Assembly: GCA_023228295.1 (NCBI GenBank)
Contig: JALOBP010000005.1
Span: forward strand, 1-58,513
Source: Methanoregula sp.
Lineage (GTDB): Archaea > Halobacteriota > Methanomicrobia > Methanomicrobiales > Methanospirillaceae
Direction of reading: 5' to 3'
Length of the DNA stretch: 58,513 bases
The notes under the pieces are model-generated. The model was not told where the DNA came from, did no database searches, and worked only from the letters and a program-made list of their open reading frames with translations. A program made the translations under genes and the position numbers. Below are positions 26,380-35,234 of this stretch, piece by piece (position 1 is the stretch's first letter; every line of letters begins with the position of its first letter).

Positions 26380-27012
26380 ATGAAACCTCCACGCATACAC
26401 CCGCTTCTGGCTGATATTGTAAATACTGCTGTATCCGCAGTAGATGGAATCATATTTTGCGAGCACGCATCATGCCCCGCATGCGGTGGTCCCCTTATCG
26501 GGTATGATACAAAAAGGAAACAGTTCGCCCACCTCATTACAGAAAACGGACCAAGAACGGTATACATTGACATCCGGCGGTTTTATTGCCGTGACTGTCA
26601 CCGGTTCTGTCTTGCGGATAACCCGATCTATCCCGATACCCGGATCGGTTCCATCATCATCGATCTCTGTATTGCATTGTCAATGACCCTGCCGGTCAAC
26701 CGCGTACCGGTGTACCTCGCTGCCATGGGTATTCTCGTGAACCGTACCAGTTGTCGTCTGTATATTCAAAATAATTGCAGATATTTCGTACGGAACAATG
26801 TCCGCTATATTGAAACAAACGATATATTCGGTATTCACCTGCCACTCTCTGTGCTCTCACTCTCCACGCTCGTTACCGATTCCGGTGAGGGGAGCCAGAT
26901 CAAAGCATCAGACTTTCTTGCGGCTTGTGGTTTCCCCTCTTCACAACAGACCCCGGTGAACCGTCTGTTTCAGCTGAAACAATTGAAACGACGGTATGAC
27001 CCGGGATATTAA
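26380..27012 (+). CDS. zinc-ribbon/HTH-like protein divergent from fdhA1 (family member 1)
   Basis: 210 residues. Family not recognised. The N-terminal ribbon uses CPAC (32-35) and CRDC (70-73). It is followed by YPDTRIG and a helical stretch of about 40 residues (RVPVYLAAMGILVNRTSCR) shaped like a helix-turn-helix, as in the DNA-binding heads of some transposases. The last third has the conserved blocks FGIHLPLSVLSLSTL and DFLAACGFPSS. There is no catalytic transposase domain. Two paralogues sit in the same place next to fdhA2 and fdhA3, so a dedicated Fdh regulator is my inference. Start ATG 26380 has little leader and may be leaderless. Confidence 0.7.
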   Translation: MKPPRIHPLLADIVNTAVSAVDGIIFCEHASCPACGGPLIGYDTKRKQFAHLITENGPRTVYIDIRRFYCRDCHRFCLADNPIYPDTRIGSIIIDLCIALSMTLPVNRVPVYLAAMGILVNRTSCRLYIQNNCRYFVRNNVRYIETNDIFGIHLPLSVLSLSTLVTDSGEGSQIKASDFLAACGFPSSQQTPVNRLFQLKQLKRRYDPGY

Positions 27013-27128
27013 ACCGGGACTCCAGAATGGGCATTGGCAGTTTTTCCCCGGTACTCAATTCTGCCACATCCCGCCCCGAATCCCTGGGGATTGTGTTCAT
27101 GGCGGCGGTTGGATACGCCGATCGTTTT

Positions 27129-28229
27129 TCAGGATAGTGTTTTCATACCTTCGTCCGGGAGCACGTGGATCGCGGTAGCCTTTATCCCGGCGACCACCTC
27201 TGTCCCGACATCAAGGCCCAGCTCGGTGCATGACCTGCGGGTGATGAGGGTAGTCAGCAGAAACCCGCAGTCAACGCTGACCCGGACAAACGGCCCGAAG
27301 GGCACCATCTTCCTGATCCGTCCATGGATCTGGTTGCGGACGCTGGATTTTATCGGTACCGCGGCAGCGGGTGTCAGGGAAATTTCCTCCGGCCGGATAT
27401 AGAGGGTAACCTTCCTTCCTTTTCCGAGATCGGTCATTGCCTCGAAGTAAACCTCTTCGACCCGGATAGAAACATGGCCGCCTGCATTCTCTGTTACCAC
27501 GCCGCCGGTTATTGCATCGATCCCGACAAACCGTGCGATATCCCTTCCTCGTGGCTGGTAGAAGATCTCGCTCGCCGTCCCGGTCTGGACAAGGCTCCCG
27601 TCCATAATCACCCCGATCCGGTCCGCGAGGCGCTGGCCCTGGATCATGTCGTGGGTGGACATGACGATTGTTGTTCTGAATTTTTTGTTGATCCGTAGGA
27701 TCAGATCCTCGATCAGTTCCGCGGAGACCGGATCGAGGTTGGCAGTCGGCTCGTCCAGCAGGAGCACTTCCGGCTCGGTTACCATAGCACGGGCAAGGGC
27801 GACCCGCTGCATCTCTCCCCCGGAGAGCGTGGAAGCCCTGCGATCCTCAAACCCGGCAAGCCCGACAAGATCCAGGGCAGACCGGACTTTTTCCCGGATC
27901 TGGGTTCTGTCCACTCCGCGGAACTTCAGGCCGAATGCCACGTTATTGGCAACGGTCGTACTCAGAACGGACGGCTTCTGGAATACCATACCCATCCGCC
28001 TCCGGATCACAAGTCTGCCAGATTCCGATGTGGAGGTATCCTGCCCGTCAAAGAATATTGAACCTGATGTGGGGGAATCAAGGAGATCGATGAGCCGGAT
28101 GAGGGTGGTCTTGCCGCTGCCGCTCGGGCCTATGAACGTGAAGACCTCCCCTTTCCGAATATCAAGGCTGATCTCGTGGAGGGTCTCAATCGTCCCGATT
28201 TTTCTCGTGAGTCGCTCGATCCGGATCAT
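27129..28229 (-). CDS. tupC: tungstate/molybdate ABC transporter ATP-binding protein
   Basis: About 366 residues from ATG 28229, overlapping the permease stop (ATGA). Walker A is GPSGSGKTT, the signature LSGGEMQRVALARAM and Walker B VLLLDEPTANLD. The C-terminal 120 residues contain a TOBE/MOP-like oxyanion-binding region, typical of molybdate and tungstate importers. It powers uptake through the downstream permease. The tungstate preference is inferred from the type of its TupA and TupB partners. Confidence 0.92.
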   Translation of the reverse strand: MIRIERLTRKIGTIETLHEISLDIRKGEVFTFIGPSGSGKTTLIRLIDLLDSPTSGSIFFDGQDTSTSESGRLVIRRRMGMVFQKPSVLSTTVANNVAFGLKFRGVDRTQIREKVRSALDLVGLAGFEDRRASTLSGGEMQRVALARAMVTEPEVLLLDEPTANLDPVSAELIEDLILRINKKFRTTIVMSTHDMIQGQRLADRIGVIMDGSLVQTGTASEIFYQPRGRDIARFVGIDAITGGVVTENAGGHVSIRVEEVYFEAMTDLGKGRKVTLYIRPEEISLTPAAAVPIKSSVRNQIHGRIRKMVPFGPFVRVSVDCGFLLTTLITRRSCTELGLDVGTEVVAGIKATAIHVLPDEGMKTLS

Positions 28230-28954
28230 CCGCGGGTCCCCCCCATAATCCACTGCGCATCGCGGGAAAGGCTGTACGTGATGAGGTTCAGGGCCACTAC
28301 GACAATGAGGGCTACGCTGAGGAGGATGATCCCGAGCGCGATGGAAAGCCCAAAGCCTCCCATCCCCGTTTGAAGTGTGATTGCTGTGGTGAGGACCCGG
28401 GTATCCCCACGGATATTCCCCCCGATTATCATGGCAACGCCGACTTCGGCGATCGCCCGGCCGAACCCGAGGACTACTGCACTGAGGATAGCATACCGAG
28501 CCTCCTTTAAAATCTCAAGGATCTTCTGCGGACCGGTGGCACCGAGAGCAATCAGCGTATCGCTGATCCCCCGATCTACCCCGTTGAGCGCAGATATGAT
28601 AAGGCCGGTCATGATGGGGATGATGAGGACCGTCTGCCCGAGGATCATGCCTTCCGGGGTAAAAAGGAGGCCAAGGAACCCGAACGGGCCGCTCCTTGAG
28701 ATTAAGAGATAGATTACGAGGCCGACAACCACGGTTGGTACCGAGTAGAGGGTCTGGATGATGATGATGACGGCACGTTTGCCGTAAAAATCGGAGAAGT
28801 GGATGAGCGATGCGAGAGGGATCGAGATCAATGCAGCGATGATGGTTGCCATAAGGGATATGAACAGGGACAGGGCAGCAATCTGCATAACCTCCGGATC
28901 GAGGGTCACGATAAGGTGGACTGCCTGCAGTATCCCATCCGTGATCTCACTCAA
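28226..28954 (-). CDS. tupB: tungstate-type ABC transporter permease
   Basis: 242 residues with about six membrane helices and the permease EAA-like loop (LGATGPQKILEILKEARYAI). Sequence layout (start ITDGILQAVHLIVTLDPEV; VPTVVVGLVIYLLISRSGP; GRAIAEVGVAMIIGGNI) matches TupB rather than ModB. It overlaps tupC and is divergent from the MOT1-like gene, leaving about 110 bases of shared promoter. Confidence 0.93.
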   Translation of the reverse strand: MSEITDGILQAVHLIVTLDPEVMQIAALSLFISLMATIIAALISIPLASLIHFSDFYGKRAVIIIIQTLYSVPTVVVGLVIYLLISRSGPFGFLGLLFTPEGMILGQTVLIIPIMTGLIISALNGVDRGISDTLIALGATGPQKILEILKEARYAILSAVVLGFGRAIAEVGVAMIIGGNIRGDTRVLTTAITLQTGMGGFGLSIALGIILLSVALIVVVALNLITYSLSRDAQWIMGGTRG

Positions 28955-29062
28955 TCCTGTTCACTCCTGCGCAATCCTGTTTCCGCGTCTTATAACGGAA
29001 AACCTGCTGAAAAGGTTATTTCCTTTGATTACCTTTACACTCTTATTATTATTAGTAATGAA

Positions 29063-30250
29063 ATGATCCGGTTTCTTCCTGTAACCGGAAAAATTTCTCC
29101 CCATAATAAAAAAACGCTGCTGATACCTGTGTCCCGGACTACCCTGCCCCCTTTGCGTTTCAATCTCTCCGAACTCTCCGGATCGCTTGGGGATTTCGGG
29201 ACGATCATACCGCTGGTCCTTGCCGTTGCCCTCGTATCCGATGTGAACGCACGGTACGTCCTCCTCTTCTTTGGGATCTGGTTCATCATCACCGGCCTGT
29301 ATTACCGGCTCCCGATCCCGCTTGAACCCATGAAGGCAGTTGCCGTAATTGTCATTGCAGGGTCGATCGGGAGCAGCGAGATCGCAGCTGCCGGACTTAT
29401 CCTGGGGGTTATCTTCCTTGTACTCGGCTACGGACGGTTCTTCGGGATTATTGAGAAATGGGTGCCGCAGAGTGTTGTGCGGGGGATCCAGCTGGGGCTT
29501 GCCCTGCTGCTGTTCAGGGCATCTCTTGGATTCGTTGTTCAGGATCCTGCTTTCTTCATTCTGGGCATTGCAATCATTGCCTGCTTTTACCTTCTTGCGA
29601 AGTTCCGCTCTATCCCCGACCTGTCCGCCATTGTAGTAATCGGGGTTGGACTTGTTGCCGGGATCGCACTTTACGGGATCCCCCCAATGAGCCTGATCCC
29701 GGCACCGCAACTGGTCATTCCTCTTCCCACGGACTTCTCATCAGCGTTTGCGACCCTCGTTCTCCCGCAGGTTGTACTGACGATAACCAATGCCGTTCTT
29801 GCCACTGCCCTCCTGACAAAGGACCTCTTCGCGCAGGACGTGCCGCCCAAACGGTTCTCGACCACCATCGGGCTTATGAATCTCACGTCAGTCCCGTTCG
29901 GGGGGTTCCCGATGTGCCATGGTGCCGGCGGGCTGGCCGGGCAGTACCGTTACGGGGCACGGACCGGCGGGGCGAATATCTATGCCGGCATCATCTTCAT
30001 CATACTCGCCCTCTTTTTCACGTCACCGCAGGTCCTCTCCATCATCGCGGTAGGGGTGCTTGGGGCCCTCCTTGTGTTTGTTGGGATTGAGATGAGCCGC
30101 CACAGCCTCAAGACGGATTCGTTCATTGTTACCGGGATCATTGCAGTCCTCGCACTGGTGAGTTCGATGACGGTTGCCTTTATCATCGGGATGGTCATTG
30201 CTTACCTGGAAATGCGGGTGAGGACGTGGCGGACTGTGGAAACTTCCTGA
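29063..30250 (+). CDS. MOT1-type molybdate (sulfate-like) transporter
   Basis: About 395 residues from ATG 29063; a GTG at 29129 would also suit. Some ten membrane helices. Diagnostic blocks are LSGSLGDFGTIIPL, PIPLEPMKAVAVI and GFPMCHGAGGLAGQYRYGAR, which mark the MOT1 branch of the SulP-related transporters that carry molybdate in plants and microbes. It is inserted between tupA and tupB but on the opposite strand, so the island can import both oxyanions. Upstream coding potential in the same frame looks spurious. Confidence 0.88.
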   Translation: MIRFLPVTGKISPHNKKTLLIPVSRTTLPPLRFNLSELSGSLGDFGTIIPLVLAVALVSDVNARYVLLFFGIWFIITGLYYRLPIPLEPMKAVAVIVIAGSIGSSEIAAAGLILGVIFLVLGYGRFFGIIEKWVPQSVVRGIQLGLALLLFRASLGFVVQDPAFFILGIAIIACFYLLAKFRSIPDLSAIVVIGVGLVAGIALYGIPPMSLIPAPQLVIPLPTDFSSAFATLVLPQVVLTITNAVLATALLTKDLFAQDVPPKRFSTTIGLMNLTSVPFGGFPMCHGAGGLAGQYRYGARTGGANIYAGIIFIILALFFTSPQVLSIIAVGVLGALLVFVGIEMSRHSLKTDSFIVTGIIAVLALVSSMTVAFIIGMVIAYLEMRVRTWRTVETS

Positions 30251-30382
30251 AGCAAGAATAAACCGGTATCTTGTTGGCCTGATGTTTCAATAATAACATA
30301 ACCGGTTAATGCCGGTATCCTTTCAGATATTTTTCAGGAATCCTTCATCAGTTCCAGATCCTGATGAATCAGTAAAAAAAGG

Positions 30383-31405
30383 TTAGGTTGTTGCTGTTGC
30401 TACGGGTGCAGCAGTTGCTTCCGGTGTAATTGCGGTTGCCGATATTGTGTAGTCGGCTACCCAGCCTGCGGTTGCAGTCGGGACCTCAACACTCATAGGG
30501 GTGAAGAGGGCCTTGCCGTACTTGTCAACACCAAAGGTGCCGATATCCGCCTGTGTTGTCGGGTCAATGAGGAAGTTGATGAAGTTGTTTGCCATCTGGA
30601 TCTTTTCAGCTGACTGCTTGTCATTGTAGACAGTCATCACGCTGTAGATGTTCAGGAGGCTCGTGCCTTTACTGACCAGCGGTACCATGGTAAGATCTTT
30701 CTTGTAAGCAAGGTAGGTCCCTTCATCAGTCAGGACATATGCGCCCTTCTCATTTGCCATCTGGAGTGTCTCTCCCATGCCCTTACCGGCTTCGATGTAC
30801 CAGTCGCCGGACTTCTGGATCTGGGTTGAGTAATTGTAACCTGCCTTCGACCAGACGGTCTTCTCGGCTGAGTGGGTTCCGGAGTTGTCGCCACGGGAAA
30901 CGAAGTAAATGTCTGCCGTCTTGTTGGTGCCTTTCACGATAAGCGTTGTCATGGCTGCTTCAGGTGTCATATCCTTGATGCCTGCCGGATCCGCTTCAGG
31001 GCCAATGATCAGGAATGAGTTGGAGGCGAACGAGCGGCGGTTCAGGCCATACCCGCCCTTCATGAATGCAAGCTCCTGGCTTGGCGAGTGGACGAGCAGG
31101 ATATCAGCATCGCCCTTTTTGGCAAGCTCAATTGCCTTACCTGTTCCCTGGGAGGTGATTTTGAGCTTGACATTATACTTTTCCTCAAACTTTGGCTGGA
31201 TGTAGTCAAGAAGTCCGGTGTCGTAGAGGCTTGTTGTTGTTGCGATAAGGAGCTCCTGTTGTTCTGCGGCCTGTGTGGCAGCAGCGGTTGGTGCCGCGGT
31301 AACCGTTGCGGCCGGTGTCTGGCTCGTGCATCCTGCAAAGCAGGCTGCAATGAGCACCAGTACAAATGCCATGGAAATAAATCCGAAATGCACACCTTTT
31401 GTCAT
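30383..31405 (-). CDS. tupA: tungstate-binding lipoprotein TupA
   Basis: 340 residues. A signal peptide ends in the lipobox FAGC (Cys 26), then an Ala/Thr-rich linker. The mature part opens with the anion-binding motif ATTTSLYDTGLLD, followed by ITSQGTGKAIELAKKGDADILLVHSP and FVSRGDNSGTHSAE, all TupA hallmarks. It is membrane-anchored outside and hands oxyanion to TupB. An extra Ala/Pro/Thr tail at the C-terminus is unusual. The gene is split from tupBC by the MOT1-like gene, so it has its own promoter. Confidence 0.95.
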   Translation of the reverse strand: MTKGVHFGFISMAFVLVLIAACFAGCTSQTPAATVTAAPTAAATQAAEQQELLIATTTSLYDTGLLDYIQPKFEEKYNVKLKITSQGTGKAIELAKKGDADILLVHSPSQELAFMKGGYGLNRRSFASNSFLIIGPEADPAGIKDMTPEAAMTTLIVKGTNKTADIYFVSRGDNSGTHSAEKTVWSKAGYNYSTQIQKSGDWYIEAGKGMGETLQMANEKGAYVLTDEGTYLAYKKDLTMVPLVSKGTSLLNIYSVMTVYNDKQSAEKIQMANNFINFLIDPTTQADIGTFGVDKYGKALFTPMSVEVPTATAGWVADYTISATAITPEATAAPVATATT

Positions 31406-31473
31406 AATATACCGGGTAAACTGGTGGGAAGGAATACTCTTGAATGTTTCTTTTCCTTCCGGGCTAAGACAAT

Positions 31474-31506
31474 CTGGTTATCAGCTGGTTATCAGATGGT
31501 TCACAT
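31474..31506. promoter_or_regulatory. three tandem 11-base repeats upstream of tupA
   Basis: CTGGTTATCAG occurs twice without spacer (31474-31484 and 31485-31495), followed by ATGGTTCACAT (31496-31506). The 11-base step puts each copy on the same DNA face. Location 70-100 bases before tupA suggests an operator or activator array. TGGTT-containing half-sites also occur upstream of the MoSto-like gene. Confidence 0.5.
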
Positions 31507-31565
31507 CAAAATCAATTGACTTTTGTTCATGTTAATAAAAAATAAAATTAAAAACGGTTACGGTA

Positions 31566-31904
31566 TCAGCATTTTTTAAGTAATTCTTTGAAAAATACTG
31601 CGCCGAGAATTTCTGTGCATTCCGCCGGGTATTTTTCCTGCATAAGGCCGATCATTTTCCGGCTGCCCTTCGCCGTTGTAAGGATCCCAACCCTTTCTGC
31701 CCGGGTGACCAGCTCTTCCTGTTCCATCATGGCAAAATATGGGAGCACATAATAGTGCGGGACATCCAGGAACTCCGCAAGCCGCCGCGTTGTCGGGAAT
31801 TTCATTCGGAGGGTATTATCGGCAAACGTGATCGTGATCGAACGCTCCAGCAACTGGATGCGGATAGCAGAATCGAACAGGACATCAATAGAAAGGGCAG
31901 CCAT
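31566..31904 (-). CDS. small winged-helix-like protein, candidate Mo/W regulator
   Basis: About 112 residues from ATG 31904, preceded by GGAAG; a GTG 30 bases upstream is possible. Central residues (MKFPTTRRLAEFLDVPHYYV, then EEELVTRAERVGI-like turn) have the look of a helix-turn-helix with wing. No known ligand domain such as a MOP fold is present. It lies 160 bases upstream of tupA on the same strand, and the operator-like repeats fall between the two, so control of tupA is a reasonable guess, not more. Confidence 0.6.
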   Translation of the reverse strand: MAALSIDVLFDSAIRIQLLERSITITFADNTLRMKFPTTRRLAEFLDVPHYYVLPYFAMMEQEELVTRAERVGILTTAKGSRKMIGLMQEKYPAECTEILGAVFFKELLKKC

Positions 31905-31987
31905 GGCAGGTCTTCCCGGAATAGTTGCGCTCACTCCCTTATAGAAACATGGGAAATGATGCGAACGATCCTTTGCTAGTAAAAAAA

Positions 31988-32194
31988 TTAGTGTTGTTTC
32001 TTCTTGTGGTCGTCAGCAACCGGTTTCATGAACACAATTTCTGCGCCGACATCCTTTGCGATCTGCTCGATCTCGAACTTCCGGAAATGGGTGGCCAGGA
32101 TCTGGATTTCTCCCCCGGTAACGGCAACAATACGGTACTTGGGCGACTCAACGCCCTCTCCAACTTTCTGGCGCTCACGCACATAGATCTTCAT
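31988..32194 (-). CDS. conserved small protein, unknown
   Basis: 68 residues from ATG 32194, chosen for the strong site GGAGG eight bases upstream. The sequence is beta-alpha in character (KYRIVAVTGGEIQILATHFRK, then EIEQIAKDVGAEIVFM) with a Lys/His-rich end. No family recognised. It is divergent from the MoSto-like gene and sits in the oxyanion transport island. Confidence 0.6.
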   Translation of the reverse strand: MKIYVRERQKVGEGVESPKYRIVAVTGGEIQILATHFRKFEIEQIAKDVGAEIVFMKPVADDHKKKQH

Positions 32195-32260
32195 GGTTTT
32201 TTCCTCCTGCCAGTAACATTCCCGCAGCACAGGGATCCTGTGCGCCAGGATTGCACTCGC

Positions 32261-32321
32261 TCTGATATACCAACTGGTTTACAATCTATTAATACTATCT
32301 GTAATGATAGGCTAACTGGTT
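32261..32321. promoter_or_regulatory. AACTGGTT repeats in the promoter of the MoSto-like gene
   Basis: AACTGGTT occurs at 32272-32279 and 32314-32321. The first is part of a loose inverted arrangement with TGATATACCA just before it. The AT-rich CTATTAATACTATC (about 32287) between them looks like a TATA element. The half-site TGGTT resembles the repeats upstream of tupA. Confidence 0.4.
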
Positions 32322-32329
32322 GATACGAT

Positions 32330-33142
32330 ATGAAAAAACGGTTTGAGCTCAACAGCGGGCTTCAAGGGGAGACTCTTGTCCGCAAAGGGATGATGAAGCA
32401 GAAGAATAAAGCCTCGGAACAGATACGGATCGCCCCGGATATTAATGTCGTGAAGATCGGCGGTCATGGTGCGATAGACTACGGGCGTGAGGTAATGCAC
32501 CCGCTCTGCGAGGAGATCGGAGAACTCTCAAAGACGCATAAACTGCTTGTCGTTACCGGTGGCGGGGGGAGGGTCCGGCACATCATGGATATCGGGATGG
32601 ATCTCGGGATGCCGACCGGAGTACTCGCGGAACTCTCGGCAAAGATCTCCGAGCAGAACGCGATCATGGTCTCCATCCTGCTCTCAAAGTACAATGGCAG
32701 CCGCATTCATACCGGGGATCTTCTTGAACTTCCGATGCTCCTGAAGCTCGGCATCCTGCCGGTTATTCACGGGACGCCCCCGTACGGGCTCTACGAGCAC
32801 CCGGCCCGGAACGAGATGATCCCCCCGCACCGCACCGATACCGGTGCATTCCTGATTGCTGAAGTGCTCGGGGCAAAGAGCTGCATTATTGGCAAGAACG
32901 TGGACGGTTTGTATGCCGAGGACCCCAGGAAGAATCCCGATGCCGAACTGATCCGGGACATCACGGCAAAGGAACTGATCCGGATGAATCTTGAAGATAT
33001 GGTCATCGAACCCATGGTGGCTGAACTCCTCAATGATGCCGTGAATATCCGCGAAGTGCGGATCATCAACTGCCACAAGCGTGGCAATATCGAGAAAGCG
33101 ATCAACGGGAAAAATACCGGAACGATCATCCGGGCAGAATAA
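32330..33142 (+). CDS. molybdenum storage protein (MoSto)-like / amino acid kinase-fold protein
   Basis: 270 residues of the amino acid kinase fold. Blocks VVKIGGHGAIDYG, VVTGGGGRVRHIMDIGMDLG, IPPHRTDTGAFLIAE and NVDGLYAEDP resemble the MosA/MosB subunits of the bacterial molybdenum storage protein (ATP-bound cage that stores Mo/W oxide clusters) more than UMP kinase, especially PPHR-x-DTGAFL. The setting beside tungstate and molybdate uptake genes supports storage or buffering of oxyanion. UMP-kinase-like activity cannot be excluded. A divergent promoter with operator-like repeats precedes it. Confidence 0.82.
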   Translation: MKKRFELNSGLQGETLVRKGMMKQKNKASEQIRIAPDINVVKIGGHGAIDYGREVMHPLCEEIGELSKTHKLLVVTGGGGRVRHIMDIGMDLGMPTGVLAELSAKISEQNAIMVSILLSKYNGSRIHTGDLLELPMLLKLGILPVIHGTPPYGLYEHPARNEMIPPHRTDTGAFLIAEVLGAKSCIIGKNVDGLYAEDPRKNPDAELIRDITAKELIRMNLEDMVIEPMVAELLNDAVNIREVRIINCHKRGNIEKAINGKNTGTIIRAE

Positions 33143-33148
33143 CAAATC

Positions 33149-33155
33149 TTTTTTT
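33149..33155 (+). terminator. T-run terminator after the MoSto-like gene
   Basis: Seven T bases start six bases after the stop codon. Confidence 0.45.
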
Positions 33156-33518
33156 AACCGGTGCGGCCGCATAAGGTGTGATACGACGACTGGCGGCCGC
33201 CTTCAGGAAATGAGGAATCAGTCAGACATTCAGGCATCGTGGCATGATGCCGGATACCCTTGAGTAGGTACTGTAAATCCTGACCTGCCCGTTCAAATGG
33301 GGCATATGAATATTGTATTCATGTTAAAAAAACGATTAGGTTTAAATCTTTTAATTAACCTCTGTCTCATCTGCCCGTGGAAATTTTCCTATCCCTGTCC
33401 ACCGGCCCCAGTACAATTCGCCAGGTTTTGTTTCTCCTCTCTTCGGCTTATTGAGGTAAATCACGGATAATTAACCAGCCTGATTTAATTACCTGATGTA
33501 GTACAATATCCTGTTATT
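33156..33518. other. intergenic, no gene seen
   Basis: No supportable gene. GCGGCCGC words occur at about 33163 and 33194, facing each other. AT-rich patches (TTAAAAAAACGATTAGG and GTTTAAATCTTTTAATTAACC, about 33323-33360) may hold the promoter of the next gene. Confidence 0.4.
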
Positions 33519-33932
33519 ATGGGAATCAGTTCAGACATCATGCATGATTTCGTGGCAAAAGAGATCAGGGCAATCTACTCCAGCTGTGATGGCTGGAAGA
33601 TAACAGAGCGCCCGGTTGGCAACAATTATGACCGAATCGCAGTCATCGAACGCTGCAGCAACGGGCACCGTGAATGCGTAAAAATACTGGTAACCTTTGC
33701 ACGTGATTTTTCATCCGACCTTCTGGACGAGCTGAAAAAGCCGGAACCTGTTTACGATGGCACCGTTGCCCGGAACAGCTTTGCTGTGATGATACCGGCA
33801 AATGCCAACATGTCCTCCATCCCGGCCGGGCTTCTGGTTCACACCATGCGATCGTTTGCTTTTGACGGCAGGGAACTTGCATGGGTGAAAAAGCCGGTCC
33901 GGAAAGAAGAAGCGCAGAAAGCGGCGGCTTGA
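33519..33932 (+). CDS. hypothetical protein of about 137 residues
   Basis: Soluble alpha/beta-looking protein with two Cys in the first half (SSCDGW; ERCSNGHREC) and a basic Ala-rich end (KKPVRKEEAQKAAA). Even codon use and a T-run right after the stop (33943-33949) support a real gene. No family recognised and no membrane segment seen. It is the only gene between the MoSto-like gene and fwd operon 2. Confidence 0.6.
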   Translation: MGISSDIMHDFVAKEIRAIYSSCDGWKITERPVGNNYDRIAVIERCSNGHRECVKILVTFARDFSSDLLDELKKPEPVYDGTVARNSFAVMIPANANMSSIPAGLLVHTMRSFAFDGRELAWVKKPVRKEEAQKAAA

Positions 33933-34955
33933 ACAATCTTCCTTTTTTTATCTATTGTTCCGGAAAGAGATCGGTTTTTTCACCCTTCCCCCACATACGG
34001 AAATACGCCCCTTCACTGGTTTTGCCCTCCTAACTGCTCTAAACTGGCTGGTCAAATCACCCAAAATCTCACCGGTTCAGGTTTTAAGGTCGAAAATGTA
34101 ATCTTCCAGAAAAATACCCTGAAAACCCCTCTATTCAGGTCAGTCGACCGATCGCCGGAAGATGGGAACGGGGGCCAAATTGAACCCGGATTGCCAAAAC
34201 CGAGGGGCCGTGAATCATGACTCCCCCTGCCTCGTCCCGGTAACCATCCCCTTCGGAAACCCCAACAGGAAGCCTCCCCGGGATAGCAGGCACAGGGATG
34301 GGTCTGTTTCCTGCAGGTACCTGATCGACATCTACTGGCCCTGGCCCTCCACGCTCCGATATCGCAGAAATTTCCCAAGCCGGCCCGGTTATAACGGTGT
34401 CCGTGCCGGAAAATTTTTTCTGTGCAGGAATTACCGTGGAACATCGTTCCGGATCTTAGTGAACCGGTCATCATCCACTACAATGAACTGCCATGCCACC
34501 CCTATGATGAGATGGTCCGGATCCCGTGGAACCTGCCGGTATTTTTGGCAGTATATGGAGTTGGAGCACGTCCGTCCGGAATAATCGTATGATCTCCTGC
34601 GGGTCGTAATTATGCCCGGTTTTTTTTGAGCTGCTCCCGCGTTTCCGACCGCGGCACCCTGGAACCTAATCATGGATATTTCCGGAAATTATTGTCAGGA
34701 TAATTGGTACCGGCCTGAGTAATAATCCAATAGGATTCCGGTCCCGGTTTTTGTGTGCATTATTATTGTTCACTCTCGCGGTACACACGAAAAGATCAGT
34801 TTTTCTCATCCATATATTGTCGTCGCAGGTAAAATATGCGCAAAACAAATTTTTAGAGTATTAACTTAAAAAGATTAACACTAGGTGTAATTAGAAATGT
34901 TTAATTAATAACCTCATCAAAAGATCAAAGTTAACAGATAATCTGTGTGATGTGC
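33933..34955. other. one-kilobase gap with possible nitroreductase debris and fwd2 promoter
   Basis: No intact gene. On the minus strand near 34431-34620 a broken frame contains ITTRRRSYDYSGR and AWQFIVVDD, words reminiscent of the start of nitroreductases, but the segment between them does not fit, so this is only a possible relic. From about 34680 the DNA is AT-rich. TTAACTTAA (34861) and AGTTAAC (34929) resemble the palindromes before fwd operon 1. Confidence 0.35.
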
Positions 34956-35219
34956 ATGGCGTTTTCAGTACATGTAAACATGAACCGCTGTACCGGTTGT
35001 GGCATCTGTGTGGTTGCCTGCCCGGTCAACGCTCTCGAGCTCCATACGCTCGATCCGGTATCGAAAGACAAGATCTACCAGGTCAAGGACGGGAGATCCG
35101 TTGATGTAGACTTTAAGCATGAACTTTGTGCCGGCTGTGGCGTTTGTGTAGCAGCATGCCCGTACAAAGTGATCACCCTTTCTGGAAGGGGAGAGACCGG
35201 GATTCTCGGATCGATCTGA
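34956..35219 (+). CDS. fwdG: ferredoxin subunit of formylmethanofuran dehydrogenase, copy 2
   Basis: 87 residues with two [4Fe-4S] motifs, CTGCGICVVACP and CAGCGVCVAACP. I use ATG 34956 (preceded by GTGATG), giving MAFSVHVNMNRC, in line with copy 1. It ends with the shared block LSGRGE. First gene of operon 2. Confidence 0.9.
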   Translation: MAFSVHVNMNRCTGCGICVVACPVNALELHTLDPVSKDKIYQVKDGRSVDVDFKHELCAGCGVCVAACPYKVITLSGRGETGILGSI

Positions 35220-35234
35220 ACAAGGGGAAGAATT

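Noticed and set aside
28799..29062. N-terminal extension of the MOT1-like gene
   Set aside because: The first 88 codons overlap tupB on the other strand and read as a shadow frame; the protein family starts near ATG 29063.
34431..34673. minus-strand frame as an intact nitroreductase
   Set aside because: Only two short words match; the part between them does not and the frame stops early. Mentioned only as possible debris.
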